From contig CAZLQF010000032.1 in the NCBI GenBank assembly GCA_964561545.1, positions 1 through 28,092 of the forward strand: a stretch of DNA of 28,092 nt, read 5' to 3'. This DNA comes from CAZLQF01 sp964561545. Its GTDB lineage: Bacteria; Bacteroidota; Bacteroidia; CAILMK01; CAYYUA01. Positions 8,337 through 16,222 of the stretch are shown piece by piece; within the stretch, counting starts at the first letter, position 1; each line of letters starts with the position of its first letter. A program made the translations under genes and the position numbers. The notes under the pieces are model-generated. The model searched no databases. It was not told where the DNA came from and saw only the letters and a program-made list of their open reading frames with translations.

Positions 8337-10964
8337 TTATTGCCATTGATTGCTACTTACCTCGGCTATTTTGTTCTCAAATCTTATTTGGTTGTTTTCA
8401 TCCAAATCAACGTATATTGGTGTATTGGTGGAAATTTTGTTGGCCAGGATCTCCTTTGAAAGCTTGTTCAGTAATTCTTTTTGAATAACCCGTTGCACTG
8501 GCCTTGCACCAAATTCGGGTTCATAACCCATTCTGGCAAGTTGCTTGATAACACGATCGCTGGCTTCAATTTCTATATTCCTGGATTCCATGTGATCTAC
8601 CATTTGCTTAAGCTGAAGTTGAACAATTTCCTCCACTTCTTGCTGGGTTAGCGGTTTAAACATGATGATGTCATCAATCCTGTTCAGGAATTCAGGCCTT
8701 ATGTTTTGTTTGAGCATGTTGAGGATCTCAACCTTGGTTGTTTCTATAACACCCGGCATGTTGGCATCATCCACGTTTTCAAAGTTTTCCCGGATCCTTT
8801 CAGATCCCATGTTAGAGGTCATGATGATAATGGTATTTTTAAAGTTGACTTTGCGGCCTTTGTTATCAGTCATGTGACCATCATCCAGGACCTGCAAAAG
8901 GATGTTGAATACGTCTGGATGGGCCTTTTCTACTTCATCCAAAAGCACGACTGAATAAGGCTTTCTTCTTACAGATTCAGTCAATTGGCCGCCCTCTTCA
9001 TAACCGACATAGCCGGGTGGTGCTCCTACCAATCTTGAAACCGAATGGCGTTCCTGATATTCAGACATGTCGATCCTTGTCATTAAATTTTCATCGTTGA
9101 AGAGGAAATCAGCCAATGCTTTGGCAAGCTCCGTCTTACCAACACCCGTAGTGCCCAAAAACATAAAAGATCCAATGGGTTTTGTGGGATCGGATAAACC
9201 AGAACGGTTTCTTCTAATGGCATCCGAAACAGATTCAATGGCTTCTTCCTGACCAATGATCCGTTGATGCAGTTCATCCTCCATTCTAAGAAGTTTTTCC
9301 CGTTCGCTTTCCAGCATTTTGTTGACTGGAATGCCGGTCCACTTGGATACAACGGTGGCCACATCCTCTGCTTCAACTTCCTCTTTGATCATAGGGTTGT
9401 CTTGCTGAAGCTGATTTAATTTTTCCTGGTATTCACCAAGTTGGTATTCAGCTTCCTGGATCTTGCCATATCGATATTCAGCTACCTTGCCGAAATCGCC
9501 TACCCTTTCAGCCTCATCAGCTGCGAGTTTGTAATTCTCAATTTGTTGCTTGGTTTGCTGGATGGCATCTACCATTTCCTTTTCTTCCTGCCACTTGGAT
9601 TTCAATTCATTCTTTTGGTCCTGGAGCTCAGACAATTCTTGGTTAATGTTGTCAATTTTGCTATCATCCTTTTCTTTTTTCATGGCTTCCCGCTCAATCT
9701 CAAGCTGGCGGATTCTGCGTTCAAGCTCATCCAACGATTCAGGGTAAGAATCGACTTCGAGCCTTAGCTTGGCAGAAGCTTCATCGATAAGGTCAATGGC
9801 TTTGTCTGGCAAATATCGATCGGTAATGTACCGCTGGGAAAGTTCAACAGCACTGACAATAGAAGCATCTGTAATTCGAACCCGGTGGTAGGTTTCATAG
9901 CGTTCTTTTAATCCGCGCAGGATGGATATGGCATCCTGGGTTTCGGGTTCATCGATGAGCACCTGTTGGAAGCGCCTTTCAAGCGCTTTGTCTTGTTCCA
10001 TATGCTTTTGGTACTCAGCCAGGGTAGTGGCACCAATAGCCCTTAATTCGCCCCTTGCTAATGCAGGTTTAAGAATATTGGCTGCATCCATGGCACCTTC
10101 AGAAGCGCCTGCACCCACAAGCGTGTGAATCTCATCAATGAACAGGATAATTTGGCCATCTGAGTCGGTAACTTCTTTAACAACCGCTTTAAGCCTTTCT
10201 TCAAATTCTCCCTTGTATTTAGCGCCTGCAATGAGGGCGCCCATGTCCAATGAAAAAACGGTCTTGGATTTCAGGTTTTCAGGCACATCGCCATCCACAA
10301 TGCGGAAAGCGATGCCCTCAGCAATGGCGGTTTTACCAACCCCTGCTTCACCAATGAGCACGGGATTGTTTTTGGTACGTCTCGAAAGGATCTGGATTAC
10401 ACGCCTGATCTCATCATCACGGCCGATTACAGGATCCAACTTACCAGAGCGTGCCCTTTCGTTAAGGTTCTTGGCATATTTCTCCAGGGCATTGTATTTT
10501 GATTCTGCATTGGGGTCGGTAACCTTAGACCCTTGTCGCAGCTCTTCAATGGCCTTTTTAAGGTCCTTTTCATTAACGCCACTGTCCTTGAGTAATTGAG
10601 CTGCTTTGTCCTTGCCTTTGATGATTCCTAAGAGCAAATGCTCAACTGATACGTACTCGTCTTCAAATTCTTTTACGTATTGAAATGCTTTTTGGACCAC
10701 TTGGTTGGCAGCATTGGATAGATAAAGCTGGCTTTCTCTACTAACTTTGGGGAAGTTTTCGATCATTTGATCCAGCTGTTCATGGATGTAAGAAGTATTG
10801 GCGTTAAACTTCTTGAGTAAATGGCCAACCACATTTTCTTCTTCATGCATCAGTCCTTTAAGGATATGGGCAGGTTCAATTGCCTGCTGCTGATAGCCCA
10901 TGGCAATTTCCTGGGCTTGTTGAATGGCTTCTTGCGCTTTTATAGTGAAATTGTTAAGGTTCAT
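8337..10964 (-). CDS. clpB: ATP-dependent chaperone ClpB (Hsp100 disaggregase)
   Basis: ClpB is a hexameric AAA+ disaggregase that, with DnaK, pulls polypeptides out of aggregates in the cytoplasm. All domains are present: Clp-N double repeat (1-145), first AAA+ with Walker A GEAGVGKT at 205-212 and Walker B ILFIDEIH at 273-280, the coiled-coil middle domain (about 400-530) that distinguishes ClpB from ClpA/ClpC, and second AAA+ with Walker A GTTGVGKT at 604-611, Walker B VVLLDEVEKAH near 672-682, arginine finger in PEFLNR (Arg762) and sensor-2 GARPVQR at 819-825. No ClpP-docking IGF/L tripeptide is apparent. Length of 875 residues is typical. An AAGGAG ribosome binding site (10972-10977, 7-base spacing) supports the ATG at 10964, a clear SD for this phylum. 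Stress regulation is expected, but no CIRCE element is visible. Confidence 0.98.
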   Translation of the reverse strand: MNLNNFTIKAQEAIQQAQEIAMGYQQQAIEPAHILKGLMHEEENVVGHLLKKFNANTSYIHEQLDQMIENFPKVSRESQLYLSNAANQVVQKAFQYVKEFEDEYVSVEHLLLGIIKGKDKAAQLLKDSGVNEKDLKKAIEELRQGSKVTDPNAESKYNALEKYAKNLNERARSGKLDPVIGRDDEIRRVIQILSRRTKNNPVLIGEAGVGKTAIAEGIAFRIVDGDVPENLKSKTVFSLDMGALIAGAKYKGEFEERLKAVVKEVTDSDGQIILFIDEIHTLVGAGASEGAMDAANILKPALARGELRAIGATTLAEYQKHMEQDKALERRFQQVLIDEPETQDAISILRGLKERYETYHRVRITDASIVSAVELSQRYITDRYLPDKAIDLIDEASAKLRLEVDSYPESLDELERRIRQLEIEREAMKKEKDDSKIDNINQELSELQDQKNELKSKWQEEKEMVDAIQQTKQQIENYKLAADEAERVGDFGKVAEYRYGKIQEAEYQLGEYQEKLNQLQQDNPMIKEEVEAEDVATVVSKWTGIPVNKMLESEREKLLRMEDELHQRIIGQEEAIESVSDAIRRNRSGLSDPTKPIGSFMFLGTTGVGKTELAKALADFLFNDENLMTRIDMSEYQERHSVSRLVGAPPGYVGYEEGGQLTESVRRKPYSVVLLDEVEKAHPDVFNILLQVLDDGHMTDNKGRKVNFKNTIIIMTSNMGSERIRENFENVDDANMPGVIETTKVEILNMLKQNIRPEFLNRIDDIIMFKPLTQQEVEEIVQLQLKQMVDHMESRNIEIEASDRVIKQLARMGYEPEFGARPVQRVIQKELLNKLSKEILANKISTNTPIYVDLDENNQIRFENKIAEVSSNQWQ

Positions 10965-11123
10965 TTTGAAGCTCCTTTTTTTTATTGTACGACTTATTTT
11001 TCAAGGGTACGTTTTCAAAAACATTACCAATTGCCAAGAAGCCCCTTTACCTGTAATTATGTCACTTTAAATTGTTATTGTTGTCAAATTGTCCAGCGTG
11101 GTTATGAAAAATAGGCGGTTGGC

Positions 11124-11150
11124 TACGTCATTATTACCTTTAATGACGTA
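11124..11150. promoter_or_regulatory. 10-bp inverted repeat upstream of clpB and the small barrel gene
   Basis: TACGTCATTA (11124-11133) and TAATGACGTA (11141-11150) form a perfect 10-bp inverted repeat with a 7-base spacer. It lies about 160 bp upstream of clpB and about 85 bp upstream of the divergent gene at 11235. No T-tract follows, so a protein-binding operator is more likely than a terminator. Its CGTCATTATTA core also occurs in the dinB/S24 operator region. Confidence 0.5.
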
Positions 11151-11205
11151 TTTAAATGACCTAAAAACTTCATTAAGGTGTTATACAAGTTAATTGATGG
11201 AAACG

Positions 11206-11213
11206 TAACTTTG
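11206..11213 (+). promoter_or_regulatory. Putative -7 promoter element for the gene at 11235
   Basis: TAACTTTG matches the Bacteroidota -7 consensus TAnnTTTG and lies about 22 bases before the ATG, with an AAGGAG ribosome binding site (11223-11228) between them. No clear -33 TTTG is visible at standard spacing. Confidence 0.4.
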
Positions 11214-11234
11214 AAAACTTAAAAGGAGAAGCAC

Positions 11235-11798
11235 ATGCAATTTTTGAAACTGTTTTGCGGTTGTTTAATCCTTTTATCCTTACTCGCAATTCCTTTCGGG
11301 CCATCAGCACAAAGTACTGATGAAAGTTCAAAAGCAGGGCAAAAGGAAAATTTCTGGGACCGCGTGGTATATGGTGGGAATGCCGGTCTGCAATTTGGCA
11401 ACAATACCTTGATTTCTGTTTCTCCAACGGTGGGTTATAAGCTAACTGATGAATGGATAGCGGGTATTAGAGGTATTTACCAATATTACAAATTCAATGA
11501 TCGAAGGGGTGATTTCGAGACCAATACTTATGGCGGTAGTATATTCACCAATTATATGATCTTTAAAAATATTTTTCTGCATTCCGAATATGAAAGGTTG
11601 AATTTTGAAACCTACAGCAGTCAGCAAAATGAATTGGTGCGGGTTTGGGATAATAATTTTTTCTTGGGTGGAGGTTTGAGGCAACCAGTTGGTGGTAACG
11701 TTTATATGAACTTTCAAGCTTTGTACAATTTAACCTATACCACAAGTTCGCCCTATTCAAAGCCTTGGGTTATTAATGTTGGATTGATGGTTTATTGA
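11235..11798 (+). CDS. Small outer-membrane beta-barrel-like protein, unknown function
   Basis: A 187-residue exported protein. Residues 1-26 form a signal peptide ending near PSAQS. The mature part is almost entirely alternating hydrophobic/polar strands (GGNAGLQFGNN, ISVSPTVGYKL, WIAGIRGIYQYYKF, GGSIFTNYMI, NFFLGGGLRQPVG) with acidic and Asn-rich turns. It ends in Tyr preceded by alternating residues (GLMVY), a usual outer-membrane assembly signal. This suggests an 8-strand OmpX/OmpW-like barrel, but I recognise no specific family. An AAGGAG site 6 bases before the ATG fixes the start. It diverges from clpB across a 270-bp region that contains an inverted repeat. The next gene, a CAP-domain cargo protein, follows after 122 bp with no obvious terminator, so co-transcription is possible but unproven. 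Confidence 0.75.
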   Translation: MQFLKLFCGCLILLSLLAIPFGPSAQSTDESSKAGQKENFWDRVVYGGNAGLQFGNNTLISVSPTVGYKLTDEWIAGIRGIYQYYKFNDRRGDFETNTYGGSIFTNYMIFKNIFLHSEYERLNFETYSSQQNELVRVWDNNFFLGGGLRQPVGGNVYMNFQALYNLTYTTSSPYSKPWVINVGLMVY

Positions 11799-11920
11799 AA
11801 ACATTACCGTAGCATTTTTATAAATGTTGTTTTTCAGGCAACTTTGCAATCTTTACAAACGTAAGAAAGATGTTAATTGCTTTTAAATAAATTTGAAATA
11901 AGAAAAAAAATACACAAACC

Positions 11921-12994
11921 ATGAAAATGCATTACTTATTAGTTTTACCGCTTTTGGGTCTTAATTTTTATACCATGGGTCAGGAACTACAAAAAGCGGA
12001 AGATTGCCCAACCGGGAATGAACAAGTAGAACCCGTCAATAATGATTATGAGCACAGGGTCGTAGAATTGGTAAATGAAGAAAGGGCTACCCAAAATTTA
12101 CCACCTCTTAAAAAATCCCAGGAGCTATTTTACTCAGCAAGGTTTCATGCGAAAGATATGTGCGAGACTGGTTATATGCAGCATCCCTCTCTTAATAGTC
12201 AGGATCAGGTGGTTTGTAAGACAGGAAACAGGATCCAGAAGTTTTATAATGTTAATCCTTGGCGCGAGAATATTGCAGGTGGACAATCAACTCCTTCTTC
12301 AGTAAACAATACGTGGATTCAAAGCGATGGCCATTACGCGAATATGATGGCCCAGGATGTAAGAGAAATAGGGGTTGGATACTATAACAATTGCGCCAAT
12401 TTAGGTCCTCGCTGGGTGGAGAATTTTGGATCTAACGCAGGCACCTTCCCCATTGTCATTAACCGGGAGGAATTTAGCACCAATAGCAGATCCGTTGATC
12501 TTTATATTTACGGAAAGGAAAATTATGATGAAATGCGCCTTAAAAATGAAGGCGATGAATGGACTGATTGGATGAGCTTTCAAACTAAAATGGATTGGAA
12601 CCTGATCGGTGATAAAGGTTTTAAGACGGTGAAGGTTGAAATGAAGGCCGGTCCTTCAACGACAATCAGTAGTGATCAAATATACTATGGTAGCAATCCA
12701 CCTTCTTCTAATGGGCCAAACAAAGAGGAAAATGCAGAATTTTCGATATATCCCAACCCGGTTAGCAATCAAGCAAAAGTAAAAGTAACCGCTCCTAAGC
12801 CAGGTAATTACGAAATGGTAGTCCTCAATAGCTTGGGGCAGCAAGTGAAAAACATTTACTCTGGAACAATCCCTTCAGGCAATAAGCAAACGTTTCAAGT
12901 TACCACTGACAACATGCCAAGTGGCATTTACTTCCTTAAACTTCAATCTGGTAAAGAGCGTAGCAACCAAGTGAAGAAATTTATTGTAAGATAA
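11921..12994 (+). CDS. CAP (SCP/PR1)-domain protein with T9SS type A sorting domain
   Basis: A 357-residue exported protein. It has a signal peptide (1-20), then a CAP domain (about 45-170) showing the family layout: VNEERATQNLPPL helix, His76 in SARFHAKDM, RENIAGG with Glu116, His138 in SDGHYANMM, and GVGYYNN followed by WVENFG. Bacterial CAP proteins are secreted and mostly of unknown activity. A middle Trp-containing beta-sandwich (about 190-258, with MRLKNEGDEWTDWMSF and a KTVKVEMK strand) resembles the small Ig-like modules common in Bacteroidota cargo. The last 85 residues begin FSIYPNPVSNQ and end KKFIVR, a T9SS type A C-terminal signal that would be removed during attachment to the cell surface. 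The start is the ATG before MKMHYLLVLP. A very strong terminator follows. Confidence 0.88.
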   Translation: MKMHYLLVLPLLGLNFYTMGQELQKAEDCPTGNEQVEPVNNDYEHRVVELVNEERATQNLPPLKKSQELFYSARFHAKDMCETGYMQHPSLNSQDQVVCKTGNRIQKFYNVNPWRENIAGGQSTPSSVNNTWIQSDGHYANMMAQDVREIGVGYYNNCANLGPRWVENFGSNAGTFPIVINREEFSTNSRSVDLYIYGKENYDEMRLKNEGDEWTDWMSFQTKMDWNLIGDKGFKTVKVEMKAGPSTTISSDQIYYGSNPPSSNGPNKEENAEFSIYPNPVSNQAKVKVTAPKPGNYEMVVLNSLGQQVKNIYSGTIPSGNKQTFQVTTDNMPSGIYFLKLQSGKERSNQVKKFIVR

Positions 12995-13015
12995 ATTAGG
13001 AACCTAATTGCTATT

Positions 13016-13051
13016 AAAAAGTCCTGAATTCGAAAGAATTCAGGACTTTTT
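13016..13051. terminator. Strong bidirectional terminator with GAAA tetraloop
   Basis: A perfect 16-bp stem (13016-13031 with 13036-13051) closed by a GAAA tetraloop, with A-runs on the left and T-runs on the right. It serves the CAP-protein gene on the plus strand and can also stop transcription arriving from the convergent M20 peptidase gene. Confidence 0.93.
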
Positions 13052-13120
13052 ATTTTTTAAGAGGCGGGATGGAATTGGCCTTGTTGCTGCCAAGCCTATT
13101 AATGCTGGTTTTCAATTAAG

Positions 13121-13144
13121 AGCGGTTTATACACCGCTTTTTTT
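13121..13144 (+). terminator. Weaker hairpin with T-run between convergent genes
   Basis: A 6-bp stem (AGCGGT at 13121-13126 with ACCGCT at 13133-13138) runs into seven T on the plus strand. It may be a back-up terminator beyond the strong one, protecting the end of the M20 peptidase gene from plus-strand transcription. Confidence 0.45.
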
Positions 13145-13180
13145 AGCCAGTTATTTGGATGGTTGCCTTGCTACAAGTTT

Positions 13181-14557
13181 TTATTCCTCCTTCATTGCCA
13201 TCAAATGCCTGTAGAACAAAGGAATGGTTTCGATGCCTTTGTGGAAGTTGAATAGGCCAAAGTGCTCATTGGGTGAGTGAATGGCATCAGAGTCAAGCCC
13301 GAAGCCCATCAGGATGGATTTGATCCCTAATTGCTGTTCAAAAGCAGCAACAACCGGAATACTTCCCCCTGTTCTAACAGGTAAGGGCTTTTTACCGAAC
13401 GTATCTTCATAAGCTTTGCTGGCAGCTTGGTATTCCTCCATATTGGTGGGTACTACCACGGGTGAGGCCCCGTGTAACGCTTGTACATTAACTTTGACAC
13501 TTTTAGGAGCAATGTTTTTAATGTGCTCAGATGCCATTTTGTAAACCTCTTCTGGATCCTGATCCGGTACCAAACGCATAGAAATCTTAGCGCTGGCTTT
13601 GGCCGGGAGTACCGTCTTAGCACCCTCCTTGATGTAACCACCCCAAATGCCGTTCACATCCAAAGTAGGACGGGTGCAAGTGCTTTCGTAGGCTGAATAT
13701 CCTTGTTCACCATTTAATTCTGCTACGTCCACTTGCTTTTTAAAGTCGTCATCAGAAATGGGAATGTTTTTCATTTCAGCCTTTTCTTCATCTGAGGGCT
13801 CCTGTACTTTGTCATAAAAATTGGGTATGGTAATACGGCCATTGTCATCCTTTAAATCCGCAATCATTTGAGCCAGCACGTTGGCCGGGTTATCAATAGC
13901 ACCTCCATATATGCCGGAGTGGAGATCGCGGTTGGGTCCGGTAACTTCAACTTCAAGATAGCACAACCCCCTTAGGCCAACAGGAATCGAAGGTTGTTCG
14001 TTGGAAAGCATAGAAGTATCGCTTAATATAGCAAAATCCGCTTTTATCTTTTCTTGGTTGGCTTTGATAAAAGGTATTAAGTTGGCAGAGCCCACTTCCT
14101 CTTCACCTTCAATGATAAATTTAAGGTTGCAGGGTAAGTTGCCGGTTTGGTTCATATATTCAAATGCCTTGATGTGCATGAACATCTGGCCTTTATCATC
14201 GCATGCACCCCTTGCATAGATCTTATCATCTTTAATAACCGGATCAAAAGGTGGCGTATCCCAAGCTTCGTAAGGATCAGCAGGTTGCACATCATAATGG
14301 CCGTAAACCAAAGCGGTGGGGAGTTTTGGATCAATGATCTTTTCCCCGTAAACTACCGGATGGCCATCTGTGGGGCAAATCTCAGCTTTATCAGCGCCAG
14401 CATCCGTTAATCGATTTTTTACATATTCTGCTGCCTCCATTACGTCATCGGCAAATTCCGGATCTGCGCTTACAGAAGGGATCTTTAAAAGCTCGAACAA
14501 TTCCTGGTGAAAGCGGGCTTTGTTGTCTTCAATGTATTGTCTTAAGGCTTCTTTCAT
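13181..14557 (-). CDS. M20 family dipeptidase / metallopeptidase
   Basis: A cytosolic di-zinc peptidase of the M20 family, in the dipeptidase branch related to carnosinase, Dug1 and CPG2. Zinc ligands and catalytic residues are visible: His87 and Asp89 in GHYDVQP, bridging Asp120 in GACDDKG, catalytic Glu152 and ligand Glu153 in EGEEEVGS, Asp180 in ILSDTS, and His427 in IHSPNE. The dimerisation (lid) insert lies at about 190-370, with DLHSGIYGG around His213. Length of 458 residues is normal for this branch. No signal peptide is present, so it likely hydrolyses imported dipeptides. The ATG at 14557 is the only sensible start. It converges on the CAP-protein gene and is transcribed alone. Confidence 0.93.
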   Translation of the reverse strand: MKEALRQYIEDNKARFHQELFELLKIPSVSADPEFADDVMEAAEYVKNRLTDAGADKAEICPTDGHPVVYGEKIIDPKLPTALVYGHYDVQPADPYEAWDTPPFDPVIKDDKIYARGACDDKGQMFMHIKAFEYMNQTGNLPCNLKFIIEGEEEVGSANLIPFIKANQEKIKADFAILSDTSMLSNEQPSIPVGLRGLCYLEVEVTGPNRDLHSGIYGGAIDNPANVLAQMIADLKDDNGRITIPNFYDKVQEPSDEEKAEMKNIPISDDDFKKQVDVAELNGEQGYSAYESTCTRPTLDVNGIWGGYIKEGAKTVLPAKASAKISMRLVPDQDPEEVYKMASEHIKNIAPKSVKVNVQALHGASPVVVPTNMEEYQAASKAYEDTFGKKPLPVRTGGSIPVVAAFEQQLGIKSILMGFGLDSDAIHSPNEHFGLFNFHKGIETIPLFYRHLMAMKEE

Positions 14558-14866
14558 GCTATTAGGGTTTTATTGTCGCTGCGAAAATAAAAAAGGGTTG
14601 GCAAAAATTTTTAATATGGAACATAAGTCCATTGATTTAGATCTTTTAACGCCACAGGAATGCTTAACGTATCATAGCATCCTTTTTAATCAAATCATAA
14701 AATTGAGCATCCGCTCAGGATTCTTGCTGCGCATGTTTTAGATTGATAAACAATGATGTACACAACACCCTTCTTCTTAATATTTATTTAACATCTTTTT
14801 AACCACTGCTTAAATGGACAAGGGGTTCTTTGCACCAGAACTTAAAACTCAAAAAACTATTTAAAA
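14558..14866. other. Divergent intergenic region, promoters presumed
   Basis: This 309-bp gap separates the divergent dipeptidase and lipoprotein genes and must hold both promoters. No perfect TAnnTTTG is seen; GTTCTTTG about 33 bp before the lipoprotein ATG is a partial match. A 41-codon plus-strand frame at 14617-14741 has no ribosome binding site or recognisable product. Confidence 0.4.
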
Positions 14867-16135
14867 ATGAGAAAATTAAACGTATTTTTACTTTCACTGT
14901 TCATGGTTGCATTCATTGGTTGTAACGATGATGAAGACGACAATGGAGAACCTTCTAATGGGGGTAACGGTAATGGAAATGGTAACAACAACACCCGCAT
15001 TAGTGAAAACATTACCAGCGACCAAACCTGGGAAAGTGACAATGTTTACATCCTTGCAGACAGGATTTCCGTTACCAACGATGCTACGCTTACCATCCAA
15101 CCGGGTACGATCATTAAAGGTGAAGTAGGAGAAGGTGAAAATGCCACAGCCCTGGTAATCGCAAAAGACGGAAAGCTCATGGCAGAAGGTACTGCTGATG
15201 AACCCATTATTTTTACTTCTGTGGCAGATGAAATCCAACCCGGCTCTATTGAAAGCCCCAACTTGTCATCCACCAAAAATGGCTTATGGGGAGGCGTTTT
15301 AGTATTGGGTGATGCCCCCATTTCTGCAGACCAACAAACCATCCAGATAGAAGGTATTCCTGCCAGTGATCCAACAGGCCAATATGGTGGCTCTAATCCA
15401 AGCCATAACTCAGGCGTTATCAAATACATTTCCATCAGGCACGGGGGTGCGAACATTGGTGAGGGCAACGAGATCAACGGCCTTACACTTGGTGGTGTTG
15501 GCACTGAAACCGTAGTCGAAAATGTGGAAGTTGTAGCCAACCAAGATGATGGTCTTGAGTGCTTTGGCGGTACGGTTAATCCGAAAAATGTCATCGTTTG
15601 GAACCAAGCCGATGATGCCTTTGATATGGACCAGGCCTATAAAGGAACCGTTGATAATTTTATCGGTATAGCAGGACCTGATTCGGACCATGCACTTGAG
15701 CTGGATGGCCCTGAAGGTTCAGCTAAAGGCACTTATACCCTCCAAAACGGTACGCTTAAAGGATGGCATAATGAAAACAACGAGAATGGCGGTGAATATG
15801 CCGACCTACGGGATGGTGCTACAACAAACCTCAAGAACCTCTACTTCTTCAACTTTTCCAAATCTTCCGACTTTGAATTTGATGAAGATGCGATTGCTGA
15901 AAATTACAAAAACGATGAAGTCACATTCAGCAATCTTGAATTCAATGTGGATCATTTAAGTGAAGGCAATACAACCATCGAAGCCATCTTTCAAGACGAA
16001 GGGGACGATAATGAAGATGTTTTTGAAACCAAAGCTCCGGATGCTTCTATTGTGAGCTCGCCTTCCGTAGAAGCTGACAAGTCAGTTTTTGATTGGACAT
16101 GGGTTAGTGCTGCCGGAGAATTAAATGACCTGTAA
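14867..16135 (+). CDS. Beta-helix-like lipoprotein paired with a TonB receptor
   Basis: A 422-residue lipoprotein. The N-terminus has a lysine/arginine-hydrophobic signal ending in the lipobox FIGC, so Cys19 would be lipidated. Next is an acidic stretch and a Gly/Asn-rich flexible linker (about 20-43). From about 48 on the protein has stacked short strands typical of right-handed parallel beta-helix proteins: NVYILADRISVTNDATLTI, QPGTIIKGE, GKLMAEGTADEPIIFTS, GLWGGVLVLG, VENVEVVANQDDGLECFGG. This family is widespread in Bacteroidota and usually annotated only as hypothetical or T9SS-associated. No T9SS tail is visible here, and the mature chain ends in an acidic segment. The TonB-dependent receptor starts 87 bp downstream, so it probably works as the surface partner in uptake. 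The substrate cannot be deduced. Confidence 0.8.
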   Translation: MRKLNVFLLSLFMVAFIGCNDDEDDNGEPSNGGNGNGNGNNNTRISENITSDQTWESDNVYILADRISVTNDATLTIQPGTIIKGEVGEGENATALVIAKDGKLMAEGTADEPIIFTSVADEIQPGSIESPNLSSTKNGLWGGVLVLGDAPISADQQTIQIEGIPASDPTGQYGGSNPSHNSGVIKYISIRHGGANIGEGNEINGLTLGGVGTETVVENVEVVANQDDGLECFGGTVNPKNVIVWNQADDAFDMDQAYKGTVDNFIGIAGPDSDHALELDGPEGSAKGTYTLQNGTLKGWHNENNENGGEYADLRDGATTNLKNLYFFNFSKSSDFEFDEDAIAENYKNDEVTFSNLEFNVDHLSEGNTTIEAIFQDEGDDNEDVFETKAPDASIVSSPSVEADKSVFDWTWVSAAGELNDL

Positions 16136-16155
16136 ACATTAGATCAATCCTTATA

Positions 16156-16190
16156 AAGCCCGCTTCATAGGTGTTGCGGGCTTGTTTTTA
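16156..16190 (+). terminator. Intercistronic hairpin between lipoprotein and TonB receptor
   Basis: An 8-bp stem (AAGCCCGC at 16156-16163 with GCGGGCTT at 16176-16183), a 12-base loop and a T-rich tail (GTTTTTATT) form a moderate intrinsic terminator. It lies in the 87-bp gap, so it probably lets through only part of the transcription into the receptor gene. Confidence 0.72.
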
Positions 16191-16222
16191 TTGTAATTCA
16201 TGAATGCAAATTGGGGTAATTT

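Noticed and set aside
10138..10599. Long plus-strand frame of 153 codons
   Set aside because: It lies wholly inside clpB on the opposite strand; Ser/Arg-rich translation typical of antisense shadows.
14617..14741. 41-codon plus-strand frame in the divergent gap
   Set aside because: No ribosome binding site, no recognisable product, and it occupies likely promoter space.
15046..15594. Minus-strand frame of 182 codons
   Set aside because: Antisense to the well-supported lipoprotein gene, with a low-complexity translation.
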